DNA from: Eupeodes corollae
Lineage: Eukaryota; Arthropoda; Insecta; Diptera; Syrphidae
DNA: 64,000 nt
Assembly: GCF_945859685.1 (NCBI RefSeq)
Contig: NC_079149.1
Location: 131,714,065 to 131,778,064 of the forward strand
Direction of reading: 5' to 3'
Part shown: positions 34,222 to 45,499 of the stretch, in pieces
Position numbering within the stretch: position 1 is the first letter of the stretch
Layout of the letters: each line of letters begins with the position of its first letter
Position numbers and translations under genes: made by a program
The notes under the pieces: model-generated
What the model was told of the DNA's origin: nothing
Databases searched by the model: none
The model's input: only the letters and a program-made list of their open reading frames with translations

Positions 34222-34720
34222 TTAATTATAATAACCAAAAAACAACAACAAAAAAGAACACTTTTGCTCATTAAACGCGCATAATTTATCCCTGGGCGTT
34301 CGGCGTTCATAGATTGATAGATTTCGCAAGAAGCAAATTTCATCAATTGATTGTCGCTTCTGCGACAGGACATAATTTGATGCATCTGTCAACATATTTA
34401 CCGCTAAAAGCATGTACGCACTATCCGAAGATAAAAGCCTTGAGCTTGCATTTGCTGTTGATTTATCTGTGGAAAAAAAAAACACCTATGTAGAAAGAAT
34501 CTCAAAGAGATAAAGCTTCCACATCCTGGCATTGGTATTCATGGAATTCTAATCTGCTCCAGAGAAGATATGACTTACTGTTGGCATGAGAGTTGGAGTC
34601 GATGTTGTTGTTGCAAAGAAATCCTTTGGGAAGACACGTTGATGCACAGCGATGACATCGCACCGATAAATCGCTAGTTACGGCTTCTGACTTCGACGGA
34701 TGGCACACTACCGTTCCCAT
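34222..34720 (-). CDS. Putative two-exon Cys-rich small protein or 5' leader, copy A
   Basis: Exon 1 runs from ATG 34,720 to 34,579 and ends at a donor, CAACA/GTAAGT. A 112 bp intron follows (34,578-34,467), with acceptor TTTTTTTTTTCCACAG. Exon 2 (34,466-34,222) ends at a stop. Joined, this gives 128 residues in one frame. Exon 1 is Cys-rich (CHRCASTCLPKGFLC). Exon 2 is Ser/Leu-rich with a hydrophobic tail (LLLLFFGYY). No family was recognised. Against it, both exon 1 differences from copy B are amino-acid changing, and copy B has a frame-shifting indel. The splice signals may therefore be real while the transcript is non-coding 5' leader of the gene starting at 33,842. Confidence 0.28.
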
Positions 34721-36629
34721 TTTGCTTCTACGAATTTACACGCTTCTAGATCCTTTTTTTGTGTACGTATTTTTTCCCAGAAATGACACTGGAATGTAGA
34801 GAAATACTTTTTGAAGTATTGATGGAAACAGAAATTTTATTATTGGTATTTTTTGTTTTATTTAACATAAAAGTACGTAAGATACTTTTAGCAAGGGTAT
34901 GTTATTTTATCGACCAAAACAAACGAAAGGTTGTCTAAACCAAAAGCTCCAACTCGAGATTTCAAATTTGTGAATCCATTTTTCCTTACTGCAAATTGTC
35001 CAACAATCTTTGAAAAGTTCACAAGAAAAATCTAATAACTGATTCCGATTTTCCATTCTATTTTTTAAATCTGGTTTTTAAAATGAAATTTCATAGACAA
35101 GGACAATTCTGTGTGACACCGTTTTGTACATTATTTCATTTACATTTGACATCATCAGAATTGGAAAAAGTAAGTTTTGCAAAACTTTTCCAATATCGAA
35201 CAGAACAGATTCGAGTTCTATGAATATACATACAATATACATTTATCTATACTCGTACAACCCCACTTTTTGAAGATGAGAAAAGTCTCATTCAAAATAA
35301 GATTGTTTCCTGATGTTAAAGTTTGGTCCATATTTTTTGTATCTTTTTTTGCTTTACCTTTGAATTATAGAAGATTTTGCTTGTTTTTATGGTATTAAGA
35401 AAAAGAAGAAACAGGAAGGTATTTAGGTGTTTAAGAAAAACCACTGCAAACAAATAGTTCTTAGTTAAAAAAGTTAAAAAAGAAAGTTGATTTACGGTAT
35501 AAAAGTTGGTTTGACCAAACAATTTCAGATTGTGCTTCGTACCTTTGACATTTTTTAAGTTGAGTACATTAAAGAAACTTGTACAAATCTTACCTTTGAT
35601 AATAAACAATACATTCCAAATATCTCTCTGACCTTAAAAAATATCAAAAGCACAACTAAAAGACGTAGGAATTAAGTTCTGTAAACTTTTATAAAAGATT
35701 TAAGTTAAAAAATTGAGAAATTTTCTGTCCTTGAATTTTCTTCTAACTTAAAAGTTCACTAGTGCGAAATATCTTAATTCTTGACTCTTGACCTCTTGCA
35801 TAGTTGCCACTATGGAAAAATATATCAAGAACACTTTTTAACTAGAACAAGAAAGAAAGGAGGTGGCTAATTTTTAGGCTTATGTATAGACCAATCTATC
35901 TGCCAAATATTTTTGAATTTCGCCTTGAAGAATTTGAGATAATTGGACTTGAAAATATGACATTTTTAAAAGTAATTACGTATACTTCCAAAAGTGTACC
36001 ACGTATAAATATTTTTCATTTTATATGAAAAACTTTTTTTTTTTTTAAATGCCTTATCTTTCGTAAAGAACAACATAGAACTTGTTCTGAACGTAAGCTT
36101 GAATTTGGCAATAGACCAAAGGTGTATGCCTGATGCCTAGGCTCCATAGAAAAATGAGGGATCTCATTTGAACTTGTCAATATTTCTTATATCTTATATA
36201 AAAGTTATTGTACTTATTTCAATGTTCAACAAAACTGACATAATATGTACATTTAAAAAAATGCATTGACATTTTGTATAGTTCAAAAAAAACTGAAACA
36301 CCTCAAAGATTTTAAGAACAAAAATCATAACCTTCAAAATAATTTTATACTGAGAAGAAACACGTTCAATTTTCAGAAATATTCAACTAATTGTTTTTTT
36401 TTTTAAAGAAAAAGCTCAAGATCATATTAAAAGCTGTGAACTTTTTTCTATTTAAAGACTTTAAGAAAAAATAAAAATATTGACTTAAAATTTATTATAT
36501 TTTTTGAAAAATATTGTTACAAATTAAATCACAGTGTTTATACAAACATAAAATAAAAATCTACATAATGTTGGCAAACATTGTTTTTGGTCTCGAATAT
36601 CTTAAGAATAAATAATATTCATATTAAAA
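34721..36629. other. Non-coding DNA, copy A
   Basis: From 34,721 to about 35,850 this matches 59,172-60,330. From about 35,850 to 36,630 it is absent from B and has no recognisable gene. It includes a T/A-run-rich tract and ends at the 3' end of the RTE LINE. Confidence 0.5.
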
Positions 36630-37888
36630 GTTTCTTGGTCTACCAACCCGCAGTGACCTCTGAGGATTCCATTCAAAGGACTGCTTCGCAATATCATCGT
36701 TTGGTTACCTCAGTGTGTGACCAATTAATTGCCATTTGCGCTTTTTGATGTCGATGTCCAAGCGCCTAAGAGCTGTCCTACGCCACAATTCCTGGTTAGA
36801 TATTGTTTGTGGTCAGTGAATTTTAAGGATGTGACGCAGACAGCGGTTCACAAAAGCCTGCGATTTTCTCAAGATGGTGGCCGAGACTTTCCATGTTTCA
36901 CAAGCATATAATAGCACGGATTTCACATTGGATTCAAAGAATCTCAGTTTAGTGCGTAAGGAGACTTGACTGAATTTCCAAATTTGTGACAGAGCACCAA
37001 AGGCAACGCGAGCTTTATTTATTCTACTTTTTACGTTCAGACCCGTACCACCATTAGCTGATACAATACTTCCGAGGTAATTAAATTGTTCGGCTTCTTC
37101 AACAAGCGTGTCATGCAGAATAATACGATGTTGTGTTGGGGGCCTGTTAGCATTATTTTTGTCTCTTTGTTATTTATTTAAGACCGCACGATTCTCCTTT
37201 CACCCGTAAAGTTTGAAACATCTCGTTCAGCTCACTGCTGTCATTTGCCATGAGACACATATCGTCGGCATAATCTAAATGGCTGAGCCTTTCAAACGTT
37301 CTCCATTAAATACCTTGTCTCTCAGTTGTACCGACGCTGGATGTCAGAACATCATCTATCGCCAGCAGAAAAAAAATTTGCGATAAAACATCCCCTTGTC
37401 TCACACCCTGACGCATTTCGAAAGAGTCGGATAGCTGCCCTTGCATTGTTGTAAGACTCCTTAATAATGGCAACAATTTATGGCGGAATTCCTCTCCCAA
37501 GAAGTGATCTCCATATACATTCTTGGCTAACTCGGTCAAAGGCCTTCTCAAAATCTACAAATATGAGGTTTAGCGGTGTTTGAAATTCTGCAGACTGCTC
37601 AAGAACAATGCGTAAGGTGTTGATATGGTCAACGCACCTGATTCCTCTTGAGTGTAGTCTCAATTCTATCCTTTATCCGTTCGACGATTAAAGTTGTCAT
37701 TAGCTTTGGGAAAACGGACAAAACGGTAATACCACGCCAATTGTTGCAGTTCTTGAGATCACCTTTTTTGGCACCTTAACAATCACTCCATCCTTCCATT
37801 CCATGGGATAGGTTTCGTTTTCCCAAACAGTTTGTATAAGCGGATGCAAGATACTAGCTGCTGTGGCGGGATCAGCTTTCGTGAATTC
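36630..37888 (-). mobile_element. RTE-type LINE, cut by the assembly gap, copy A
   Basis: This is minus-strand ORF2 of RTE type, from inside the RT (at the gap) to its C-terminus at about 36,630. The remainder of the 5' side is visible only in copy B, beyond 61,525. The contig edge lies inside this repeat. Confidence 0.8.
36640..37840 (-). pseudogene. RTE ORF2 remnant (RT to C-terminus), copy A
   Basis: Blocks in order on the minus strand are PWNGRME (near 37,800), then CVDHINTLRIVLEQSAEFQT with FVDFEKAFDRV (palm Asp, about 37,540-37,570), FEMRQGVRQGDVLSQIFFLLAIDD (about 37,345-37,420), and DYADD-like sequence near 37,270. The C-terminal signature of RTE elements includes SNQELWRRTALRRLDIDIKK near 36,780, then KWQLIGHTLR and NPQRSLRVGRPR (about 36,640-36,670). 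Stops and frameshifts are frequent. SQ replaces the usual SP in the QGDVLSP motif. Confidence 0.78.
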
Positions 37889-38088
37889 NNNNNNNNNNNN
37901 NNNNNNNNNNNNNNNNNNNNNNNNNNNNNNNNNNNNNNNNNNNNNNNNNNNNNNNNNNNNNNNNNNNNNNNNNNNNNNNNNNNNNNNNNNNNNNNNNNNN
38001 NNNNNNNNNNNNNNNNNNNNNNNNNNNNNNNNNNNNNNNNNNNNNNNNNNNNNNNNNNNNNNNNNNNNNNNNNNNNNNNNNNNNNNNN
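37889..38088. other. Assembly gap (200 N)
   Basis: This is a run of exactly 200 N, the round size often used for a gap of unknown length. Sequence on its left ends inside an RTE-type LINE. Sequence on its right begins with DNA homologous to position about 8,790. Open frames translated across it are meaningless. Confidence 0.99.
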
Positions 38089-39373
38089 AAAAAATTCTTT
38101 TAGTATCAGATCCATATTTATTACGGAAGAATATAGGCTATTCAAAATCACCTAAAGCATCAATAATGAATGAAAATGCTCACAAGTAGAGCATCAATAA
38201 GAATTTATAAAAAACTCGCGGATTTTTTCCCATTTTGAGAGCTTAAACTGCGTACGCTGTCTTAATTTTTAAAGTTTTATTAATAAGCGTAATGAATAGC
38301 CTAAAAAAAAAAAACAGACTTAAAACCAAAAAAAAATCAAAAACAAATTATGTAATTATGTAAACTATTTAATAAAACATTTTCCAATATTTGTTTATTA
38401 AAACAATATCAAAACGATTTTCACTTTTATTTTTAACATTTCCATATTCTTTTCTCATTGTTTTTTTTTCAAATTTCATTTCCTCAAAATACAAAGCACC
38501 TTCCTCACTTTTGTTCCGCAAAGGATTTATTTATTTCTTTTCCAGGTGAAAAATGTTTTTCATTGTTTTACGTCATTTGAAAATGAGTTACAATAATTCA
38601 TTTCTGTTTTCTGTAATAACTCAAATTTTTCGTTCCTATAATTTCCTCAAAAATATACAAAACAAACATCAAACGAAATTTTATTCTTCTCACACAAAAT
38701 AACAGTTTATTTGCTTAAAACCAAAAAATAACAAGTTGCATTTTATTAAATCTTTTTTTTTTCAAACAATAGATTTAGGTTTACATTTATGTATATGTAT
38801 GCCAAACAAAACTTAAAAATGCGTATACAATAGGTATTAACAAAAAAATCACCCTGTAATCTGTTTGAATTTGTAAACAATTTTGAATACTATGCACCTA
38901 CCATTACCCCGAAGCCAGAAGCTAGAAGCGAAAAAGAGCCTTGCTTGTGGCATTGAATTACCTTTAAAATAAAATAAAATGAAATGTATATAAACTTGAT
39001 TTATGAAATTACAGAGTGCGAGATATAATAATAAAATCATTGACCTGGTGTTTTGTGTTTTGTATTTTTGTTATTATGATTTTGATTTTACAAAAGGTGA
39101 AAATAATTTACATATTTTTTTTGGTTTTGTTTTTGATTCATGGAAGCTTCACGTTTGTTAATTTATTTCTATAATCTAAAATATTGGTAGGAATAATAAA
39201 AGATTGATATTACAATATTTAAGATAAACATCTGAAACAATTCTCACGTTTTCCGTCATAATTGAGAAATGCTGGCGTTGAAAAATTTCAAGGTTTAAGG
39301 AAAATATTTAAAGTGTATTTTGTGGTTTTCTTAAGGGAAATTGTGTTAATGGGGTGAATAGTTTAGTGTTGTA
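38089..39373. other. AT-rich non-coding DNA, start of copy B
   Basis: This is homologous to about 8,790-10,085 of copy A from its first base. No gene is recognised. Confidence 0.6.
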
Positions 39374-39535
39374 CACTGTGGCGTATCCTTACTTTTTTTA
39401 ACTAATTTTTTAAATGATGTTCCAATAGACATGAAACAGCAATGTGTTGTAGTAGGTCAGATAGAATAATCAAAAATTAAAGAGATTTGTTAAAAAAATA
39501 ATTATAGTTAAAAAAAGTAAGTATACGCCACAGTG
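39374..39535. mobile_element. MITE, copy B counterpart
   Basis: This has the same length and ends as 10,086-10,247. One substitution disrupts the left terminal repeat (GTATCCTTAC for GTATACTTAC). The right TA is missing because a few flanking bases have been lost, so only the left target-site copy remains. Confidence 0.83.
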
Positions 39536-41450
39536 GGTATGGACTGGGCATAATTTGTAAAAAATTCAAGATGAAAAACCTGGATTGGAGTTCAACTAAG
39601 CTCCAGGCCCACAACACAAACTTGCCCCTAATTTTTGACTAGTATTTACTGTCATAATAATCAATATTTAATTTTAACCAAATGTTTCTTAAATACCTAG
39701 TTTAAGTTTCAGTTTTTCAATTGACGTCAAAGGGTATTATTTATTCATCAATGAAATAGCAACTTTTATTTACTCAGCCCTCTTGTATGTAAACTTGCGC
39801 TTAAACAACATTTTTAATTGCACCCAAATAGACATAATAATATGTCTCCCCCCACTCCCCCTTAACCTCATCCTCCTAAAAAAACCCTCAAGGAAGACAC
39901 ATAAACTCAAGTTTACTTTGAATTCACAAAAGAATATAAAGTACAACTCAGGAATGGCAAGGGGGGGAGGGAAAAAATTTTGTTTTATTTGAGTTAAATG
40001 TCCTTTTGCACCGTGCTCCTTTTTTATGTAAATTATACTGCAGTTGAGTTGGGAACAAAGTTTTTAAAACATTGTTTAAGTGACCTTGTAAACGACCAAA
40101 AACTCCTCAACTCGACGAGAAAATATATATTTTTCATTCTTCAACGTTCATATGATTGTCCTTCGGTGTTATTTCCTTTAAATGGGGTTGTAACTTTTTT
40201 TGTATGTTTAGTTTTAGTTTTTGTATTATTTTTATTTTTGTAGGATTTATTTTATTCAAGGAGCAAATAAATGTTACTACTCGACTCGTATTATATGCAC
40301 AGAGCACATGAACACTTTGAATATTAAAAAAGTTTAGTTTTGGTTTATATTTGCAAGGAAAGTTAAATAAACTATTTTTTTGATTGTGCATTTCTGAATA
40401 AAAAATAAAATAAAAAGTCGGAATTTATACTTTTGCTTACTATAATATTAGAAGGTAGATGGATAAAGGTCATAAATACCAGGAATTTGTTCATTAGGAT
40501 TGAAAGGTTCATATATCATCATGAATTAAGTTTCGTGCAACTTATTTGTGCAAGCCAATATTTAATTTAAGTATTTTATTAAATTAGATTGTTTTCTGGG
40601 ACAGAAAATTAAATTCATTTTCCGTATTTGAACACAACTTTAAATCAGTTCTCATCATATTAAATACTTTAAGACTTTTAGCGGCCATATTCATTTTTGA
40701 CATCATTTAAAGTAAAAAGAAAACGATTTTCTGAAAATGCATCTTTGAATTTCGATCGAATAAAACATTGCTTTAAATCATTCTTTTTATTAACCAAATA
40801 ACTCGAAAATAACAATTTTTGAATTTATATTATTTGATTATGTTCAACAATTGTTTCTTTATGTTAATTTTGATTTTATTACTTAAACACTTTCATATCC
40901 TTTGATTTTTTTATTTTATGGTCTTGTAACAGTAAGCAATAAAAAGAGAAAGTACTTGCAACTAATCAGTTGATTTTATAAGGCCTATATAAAAAACAAA
41001 TTATATATTTTTCATGTGTTTACATTTTATTCCTACGTCTATTTTTCTTTTATTTTTTTTATAAGATTTATTGGTTCCAAGTGATTGAGTTTCGATATAA
41101 ATCAAATAATAAAGAATATCATTTTTTTATCACAGATTTATGTGGGAAATAAAAAAATAAAGGGTTGTCTTACTGGCCTTTATACTTTTTTCGGTGGTGA
41201 ATTATATTCTTTTATCAAATATAAACACACATTGTTAAATTGATTACATCGAATTCAGGCACAAACTTTGGGGTTGTATTTTTGTTGTACTGAAGTTTCA
41301 CTTAACTTTGACGAAAATTTGGAACTTAAAAATATATTGTGGAACGAACTGTTCTTCAATAAGGCACATTTTATTTTACCAACTTTTTAACAAGCAATCC
41401 CGTACAAATGTTAAAATATATAATATTTCATCATGATAATTTGTCACTCT
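39536..41450. other. Non-coding DNA, copy B of 10,250-12,109
   Basis: This is the same non-coding segment as in copy A, with scattered substitutions. It has a roughly 30-base insertion-like difference near 40,590 and another near 41,345. No gene is visible. Confidence 0.55.
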
Positions 41451-41925
41451 AGTGAATGAATTCATTACATTAATAAATGTTTTCTTCGAATTGACAAATT
41501 CATTCATGATATTTATGAATTATTTTTGTAACATCACCATATTTAAGAATGTTATCATCAATGTAACTAATCTTGTCATAACAATAAATTCATTTTTCAT
41601 CATATTAATGAATGTTTCATAATATTAATGAATTCTTCATCCTATTGATTATTCAATATCATCACTTTTGTAAAAAAATGTATGAAGACTGAAATCGAAG
41701 TGAAGAATCATTTAATGAAAAATTTGGCAAATATCTTTTTTCATCATATTGACGAAATAAATTGATTGAATTGATGAAAGATATACAGGTTTTGTCATAA
41801 AAAAAATTAAATCTGTTTTCATATTATCGATATACTGTTCATCTTATTCATTTTGATGATTTTTACATGATATTGACTAAATTTTTCATCTTTATGAACT
41901 ACTGATTTAGTTCAGTGTGATATGG
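41450..41925. repeat. AT-rich short inverted repeat cluster, copy B
   Basis: This is the counterpart of 12,110-12,560. Near 41,600-41,630 it contains one additional short unit relative to copy A. Confidence 0.5.
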
Positions 41926-42137
41926 GCTACATTAAAACATGGCATGAACAAAAATTGTATTTTGAAAAAATGTTCCACATATGAAATATTAAACCTTTGA
42001 AAAAATTACAGTACATTTATTATGCTAAATTTATACTGAATTAGTCTACCATCGTCGTTGGTAAGTACTTTAACTGCTCTTGCACTCAATCGATGATCTT
42101 TAAAATTAATTTATACTCATTTAATATTTGAAGTTAG

Positions 42138-44110
42138 AACGCGTGGAGTTGGAGGAATACGTTGCAACGCATTCTTATAATTACAGTCAGATGCGTTGAG
42201 TGACGTAGCCCCACCAAACAACAGAAACCAGAAAAATACAGAAATTGACCAACCTTTACAACAGATGAACTAAACAATAAAACAAACGATGAAACGGACA
42301 ATACCAAAGTACAAAGAACGGGACCAAATGGACGCGTACAGAAACGTGACTATAAACACACTACGTAGGCACAAGAGTAGCTTACTGACAAGACTCAAAA
42401 ACTTGTACAGACGACTTACAAACCCACACGACTTGGAGGTTAGGACACTGATGTCATCATTACAAAATATCAATCTGTTGATTAAGGAGAACTACAGGTT
42501 ATCCGTTAACAAGAACTGGGACCACAAGATCCGGTCAGTTAACTCCAGTGACCCAAGTATGTTTCATAAAATTAACAAGATATTCAGGAAAAAAAAACTG
42601 TAATGACCTTCCGTATCTAAAACTCCAAAGAACTGAACAGAACAGAGACGTACTCAGGACAGCGCAAATGGATCCAGAAGAAGTCATCTGTGACGAGGAA
42701 TTTTAAAGAATTGAAGATCCGAAGGAAAAAGTGCAAGCGGTGGGAGCTGCTTTTCAGCAAGTGTACAGGGTGAATGTTAGCATTCACCCCAACCACCTAC
42801 TTGAAAACAGAGCCCTACTTAATCACTTTTACCTCCGAAATGATATGACACAATGGCGATCTGAGAACCGCGGTTCAATGACAATTCCTTGGCAAATACC
42901 ATAATCGCCGAGCAAATGGGAGCAAATCCGTTGTTAGTGACGAAGGTTGAGCTTCAGCTCATCTTCAATTCAATAAATAACAAATGGTATATCCATTTAC
43001 CGATGGAGGCAATTGAAATTTATACAACACTCTTCAATAATGCACTGAATAATGGATATTATTGTCAAAAGTGGCAATGTAATTCTTACAATATTCTCTT
43101 CCCGCCGATTCTCTTCAGCATTTACACCAGCGATCTGATAGGTAGTCTTACAAAGGCAATTGAGTACGCCGACGATCTAATTGCGTACAGAACGGCTTGA
43201 AAGATTGAGGTTATTAGAATTCTCTTGCAGCGTGTTTTCGACAAGATTCAGCGATTTTGCGACGACTGGAAACTGAAAATGAATGTCCAGAAATCGGAGA
43301 CAATTCTGTTCTGAATGCCGTTGGCTAGGGTTACGAGGGATACGTGCAAGAATTGGAAAGATGCAAGATGGTCATCGTTGATCTTCACTGGCAGCCATTA
43401 GCAAGCAAAAGTGTAGTGAAGTACCTCGGTATCTGGTTAGATCAGTATTTATATTTCGACAGACATATAAATGGTGCTCTGACCAGGGCCAGAGGAACCT
43501 TCGCTCTGAACAAACGGCTGTTTTTTAGCAGTCGGCTTGACCCCAGAGTGAAGGTAATTTGCTACATGGCCCTCATACGGCCGATGATCGTTTATGGTTG
43601 TCCTGTGTGGTTCAACGTTGTCCCTTCACAGATGTAGAAGTTTCGGGTGTTCAAGTTTTTACGACGCTGTACCGGCTTACATAGAACAGCTGAATCTTTT
43701 TACGTGCATTACCATCTGAACGAGGTCCTGTTCAACAGGGTTCGAATCAACAGAATTGACAATTTCGTGATAGAACTCGATCGAGGTCACATTATAAGAG
43801 CTATGTCCTCGACCAACAATTTAATTTTCGGGGCGTTCTATCCGAACGACGAGTATTTTGAAAGTGCACGCTTGAGCGGCTTCATTCAGTTCCGCTAATC
43901 TACCACGCCAGACGACGACGATAGGCGACTACTATATAATCGGGACGTCATGGCACAAGGCGGAGCGGAGCTCCTTCGGTTCAGTAGGGCTGTGTCCTAA
44001 TGGGACCAAACTGATAGGGTGAAGCAGAACCAGTTTTGGTGGCTTCAATCGGCACTTGATAGTGGGAAGTCGGGATGGGGTTTTAAGCCTTGGCCGGCTT
44101 ACATACTTGT
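42138..44110 (+). mobile_element. Jockey-superfamily LINE, degenerate, copy B
   Basis: This is the same insertion as 12,790-15,160, including flanking sequence, so it predates the split of the two copies. It has an internal deletion at about 43,062 that removes the fingers and first palm motif. Confidence 0.75.
42289..43960 (+). pseudogene. Reverse transcriptase remnant, copy B
   Basis: The linker frame at 42,289-42,603 is almost identical to copy A. After the deletion, the frame at 42,889-43,200 joins ALNNGYY directly to a sequence that leads to LFSIYTSDLIG and EYADDLIAYRTA, with the intact catalytic YADD. The thumb follows from about 43,344 (VVKYLGIWLDQYLYFDRHI), then RVKVICYMALIRPMIVYG. 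The loss of the fingers and of the first palm Asp makes the enzyme non-functional despite the better-preserved catalytic box. Confidence 0.8.
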
Positions 44111-44575
44111 TTTATAGTTTCAGGGTTTTGTTTTAAGTAGAATAGGCATGATGGCACAAAAAAATACACACAAAAAAAATAAAATAAAAACATGGAATAC
44201 AAAAAAAAAATAAGAAAAAAGACACGGAAATCTGAAAAACAAAAAACGTTTGATAGTTAGATTTGTTTCTGTGGTTGTTCTCGTTTTAAGTAGTTTTAAG
44301 GTAGAATAGGTAGTTTTAGTTAGCTTTAAGTTTTATATTAGTGACCTTATTTTAAGTAGTTTTTAAGTTAAAATAAAAAAGGATGCTGATATTAGTTTTT
44401 TCTAAATTTTCTAATAAATACAAAAATTAATAAAATGGAATTGAAGTTCAAAAGATCTTAGAGCCGAAAGGCATTAGCATTAAATATTATTGTTTAACTT
44501 AGAGTGGCCGTATGGGACCAGTAAGTTAATTGTAAGTTATGGTTAACTAGGCTAGTTTTATGAATTTTCGTCTAG

Positions 44576-44590
44576 TTTTCAGATAGGTTT
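44576..44590 (+). repeat. Left target-site duplication of SINE S1
   Basis: TTTTCAGATAGGTTT is repeated exactly at 44,907-44,921. Copy A carries a single, slightly different version (TTTTAGAATGGTTT near 15,601), which is the empty site. Confidence 0.85.
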
Positions 44591-44906
44591 TGTGGTACCC
44601 GTGGCATGATGGTTAGTGCGTTGGACTGTCATGCCAGAGGTCTTAGGTTCGATCCCTGCCTATGCCATCCAAAGTCTTTTCACGGGTACTGCCTCTTGCG
44701 AGGAATTGACAAATTCTCCCAGAGTAACTATTGTCATGAAAAAGTGCTTTCTCAAAATTAGCCGTTCGGAGTCGGCATATAAACTGTAGGTCCCCTCCAT
44801 TCCTGACAACATTACTCGCACACAGGAATGGTTGAGAGTTGTAAGTCACTAGGCCTTGGTTCTCAACGGACTGTCGCGCCACCCAATTTATTATTTTTTT
44901 TTATTT
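44591..44906 (+). mobile_element. tRNA-derived SINE (S1), only in copy B
   Basis: This is a 316 bp insertion with a tRNA-like head. An A box-like TGGCATGATGG is at 44,602-44,612 and a B box GGTTCGATCC at 44,646-44,655. Between them is an arm and loop resembling tRNA-Asp (loop CTGTCAT, anticodon GTC). The body has no coding capacity and ends in a T/A-rich tail (TTATTATTTTTTTTTATT). A 15 bp target duplication flanks it, and the insertion is absent from copy A. Such SINEs are transcribed by RNA polymerase III and mobilised by a LINE partner. Which LINE is not evident. Confidence 0.88.
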
Positions 44907-44921
44907 TTTTCAGATAGGTTT

Positions 44922-45499
44922 AAGATTAAAGTAATAAATATGAATTTGAAAAAAAGATATTTGAAGCTAAATAATTGAGATTTTCTAACAACTCGGCAAA
45001 TTATTATTGTAAATACAAAAATTAACTATTGAATTAATTTAAGGGCTCCTTCTCAAAAATGATGTTCCAACAGTGTTAATTTAAAAACAGTATTTTCTAG
45101 CTTGATAAGATTCAAAGTTCAGACAATTTCATCCAGTTTTGAACAAATCTCGAATTGTTTTCATGTTTCTAAGTGAATTTGTTAATAAAAATTATGTGAC
45201 TATTTTTTAGGAACTTTCAATTTAGAAATTCGCCATTTGCAAAAACTAATATATAGAAAAATTATTATATAACAATTATTGTATAAAATTAAACAAATCG
45301 TTAGCTCACTGTGATTAAAAAGTAATAGGAGCTTAGGACCTTGAAAAAAGGAGTCGTCATAATAAAAACTCTGCACAGTCGGCATTTCGAAATATCTCTG
45401 TAATAATACTAACTATAAAATCTTGTTTCTACTATCACAGCTTATTTTATAGTATTCCTGAAGAGAAATCAACAAAAAGCCAATTTTTCGACATTTAAG
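44922..45499. other. AT-rich non-coding DNA, copy B
   Basis: To about 45,310 it matches 15,610-15,980. The final 0.19 kb replaces the 2.35 kb A-specific segment. No gene is present. Confidence 0.5.

Larger units (their letters stand above)
8790..37888 (+). repeat. Copy A of a long direct repeat ending at the gap
   Basis: From about 8,790 to the gap this segment matches 38,089-61,525 in the same order and orientation. Shared landmarks in order are a MITE, a Jockey-superfamily LINE, a minisatellite, a mariner element, a candidate exon and an RTE LINE. Copy A is about 29.1 kb and copy B about 23.4 kb. The difference is explained mainly by A-specific stretches at about 15.98-18.33 kb, 21.13-26.28 kb and 35.85-36.75 kb, and by about 0.4 kb of the 13-14 kb LINE that B lacks. 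The arrangement is best read as one haplotype or contig of a locus whose other version is copy B. Confidence 0.93.

Noticed and set aside
37783..38189. Open frames running through the N gap
   Set aside because: They exist only because Ns were translated as unknown residues.
44591..44665. Genuine tRNA-Asp gene
   Set aside because: The tRNA-like part lacks a convincing acceptor stem, is followed by a SINE body and tail, and is flanked by target duplications with an empty site in copy A.
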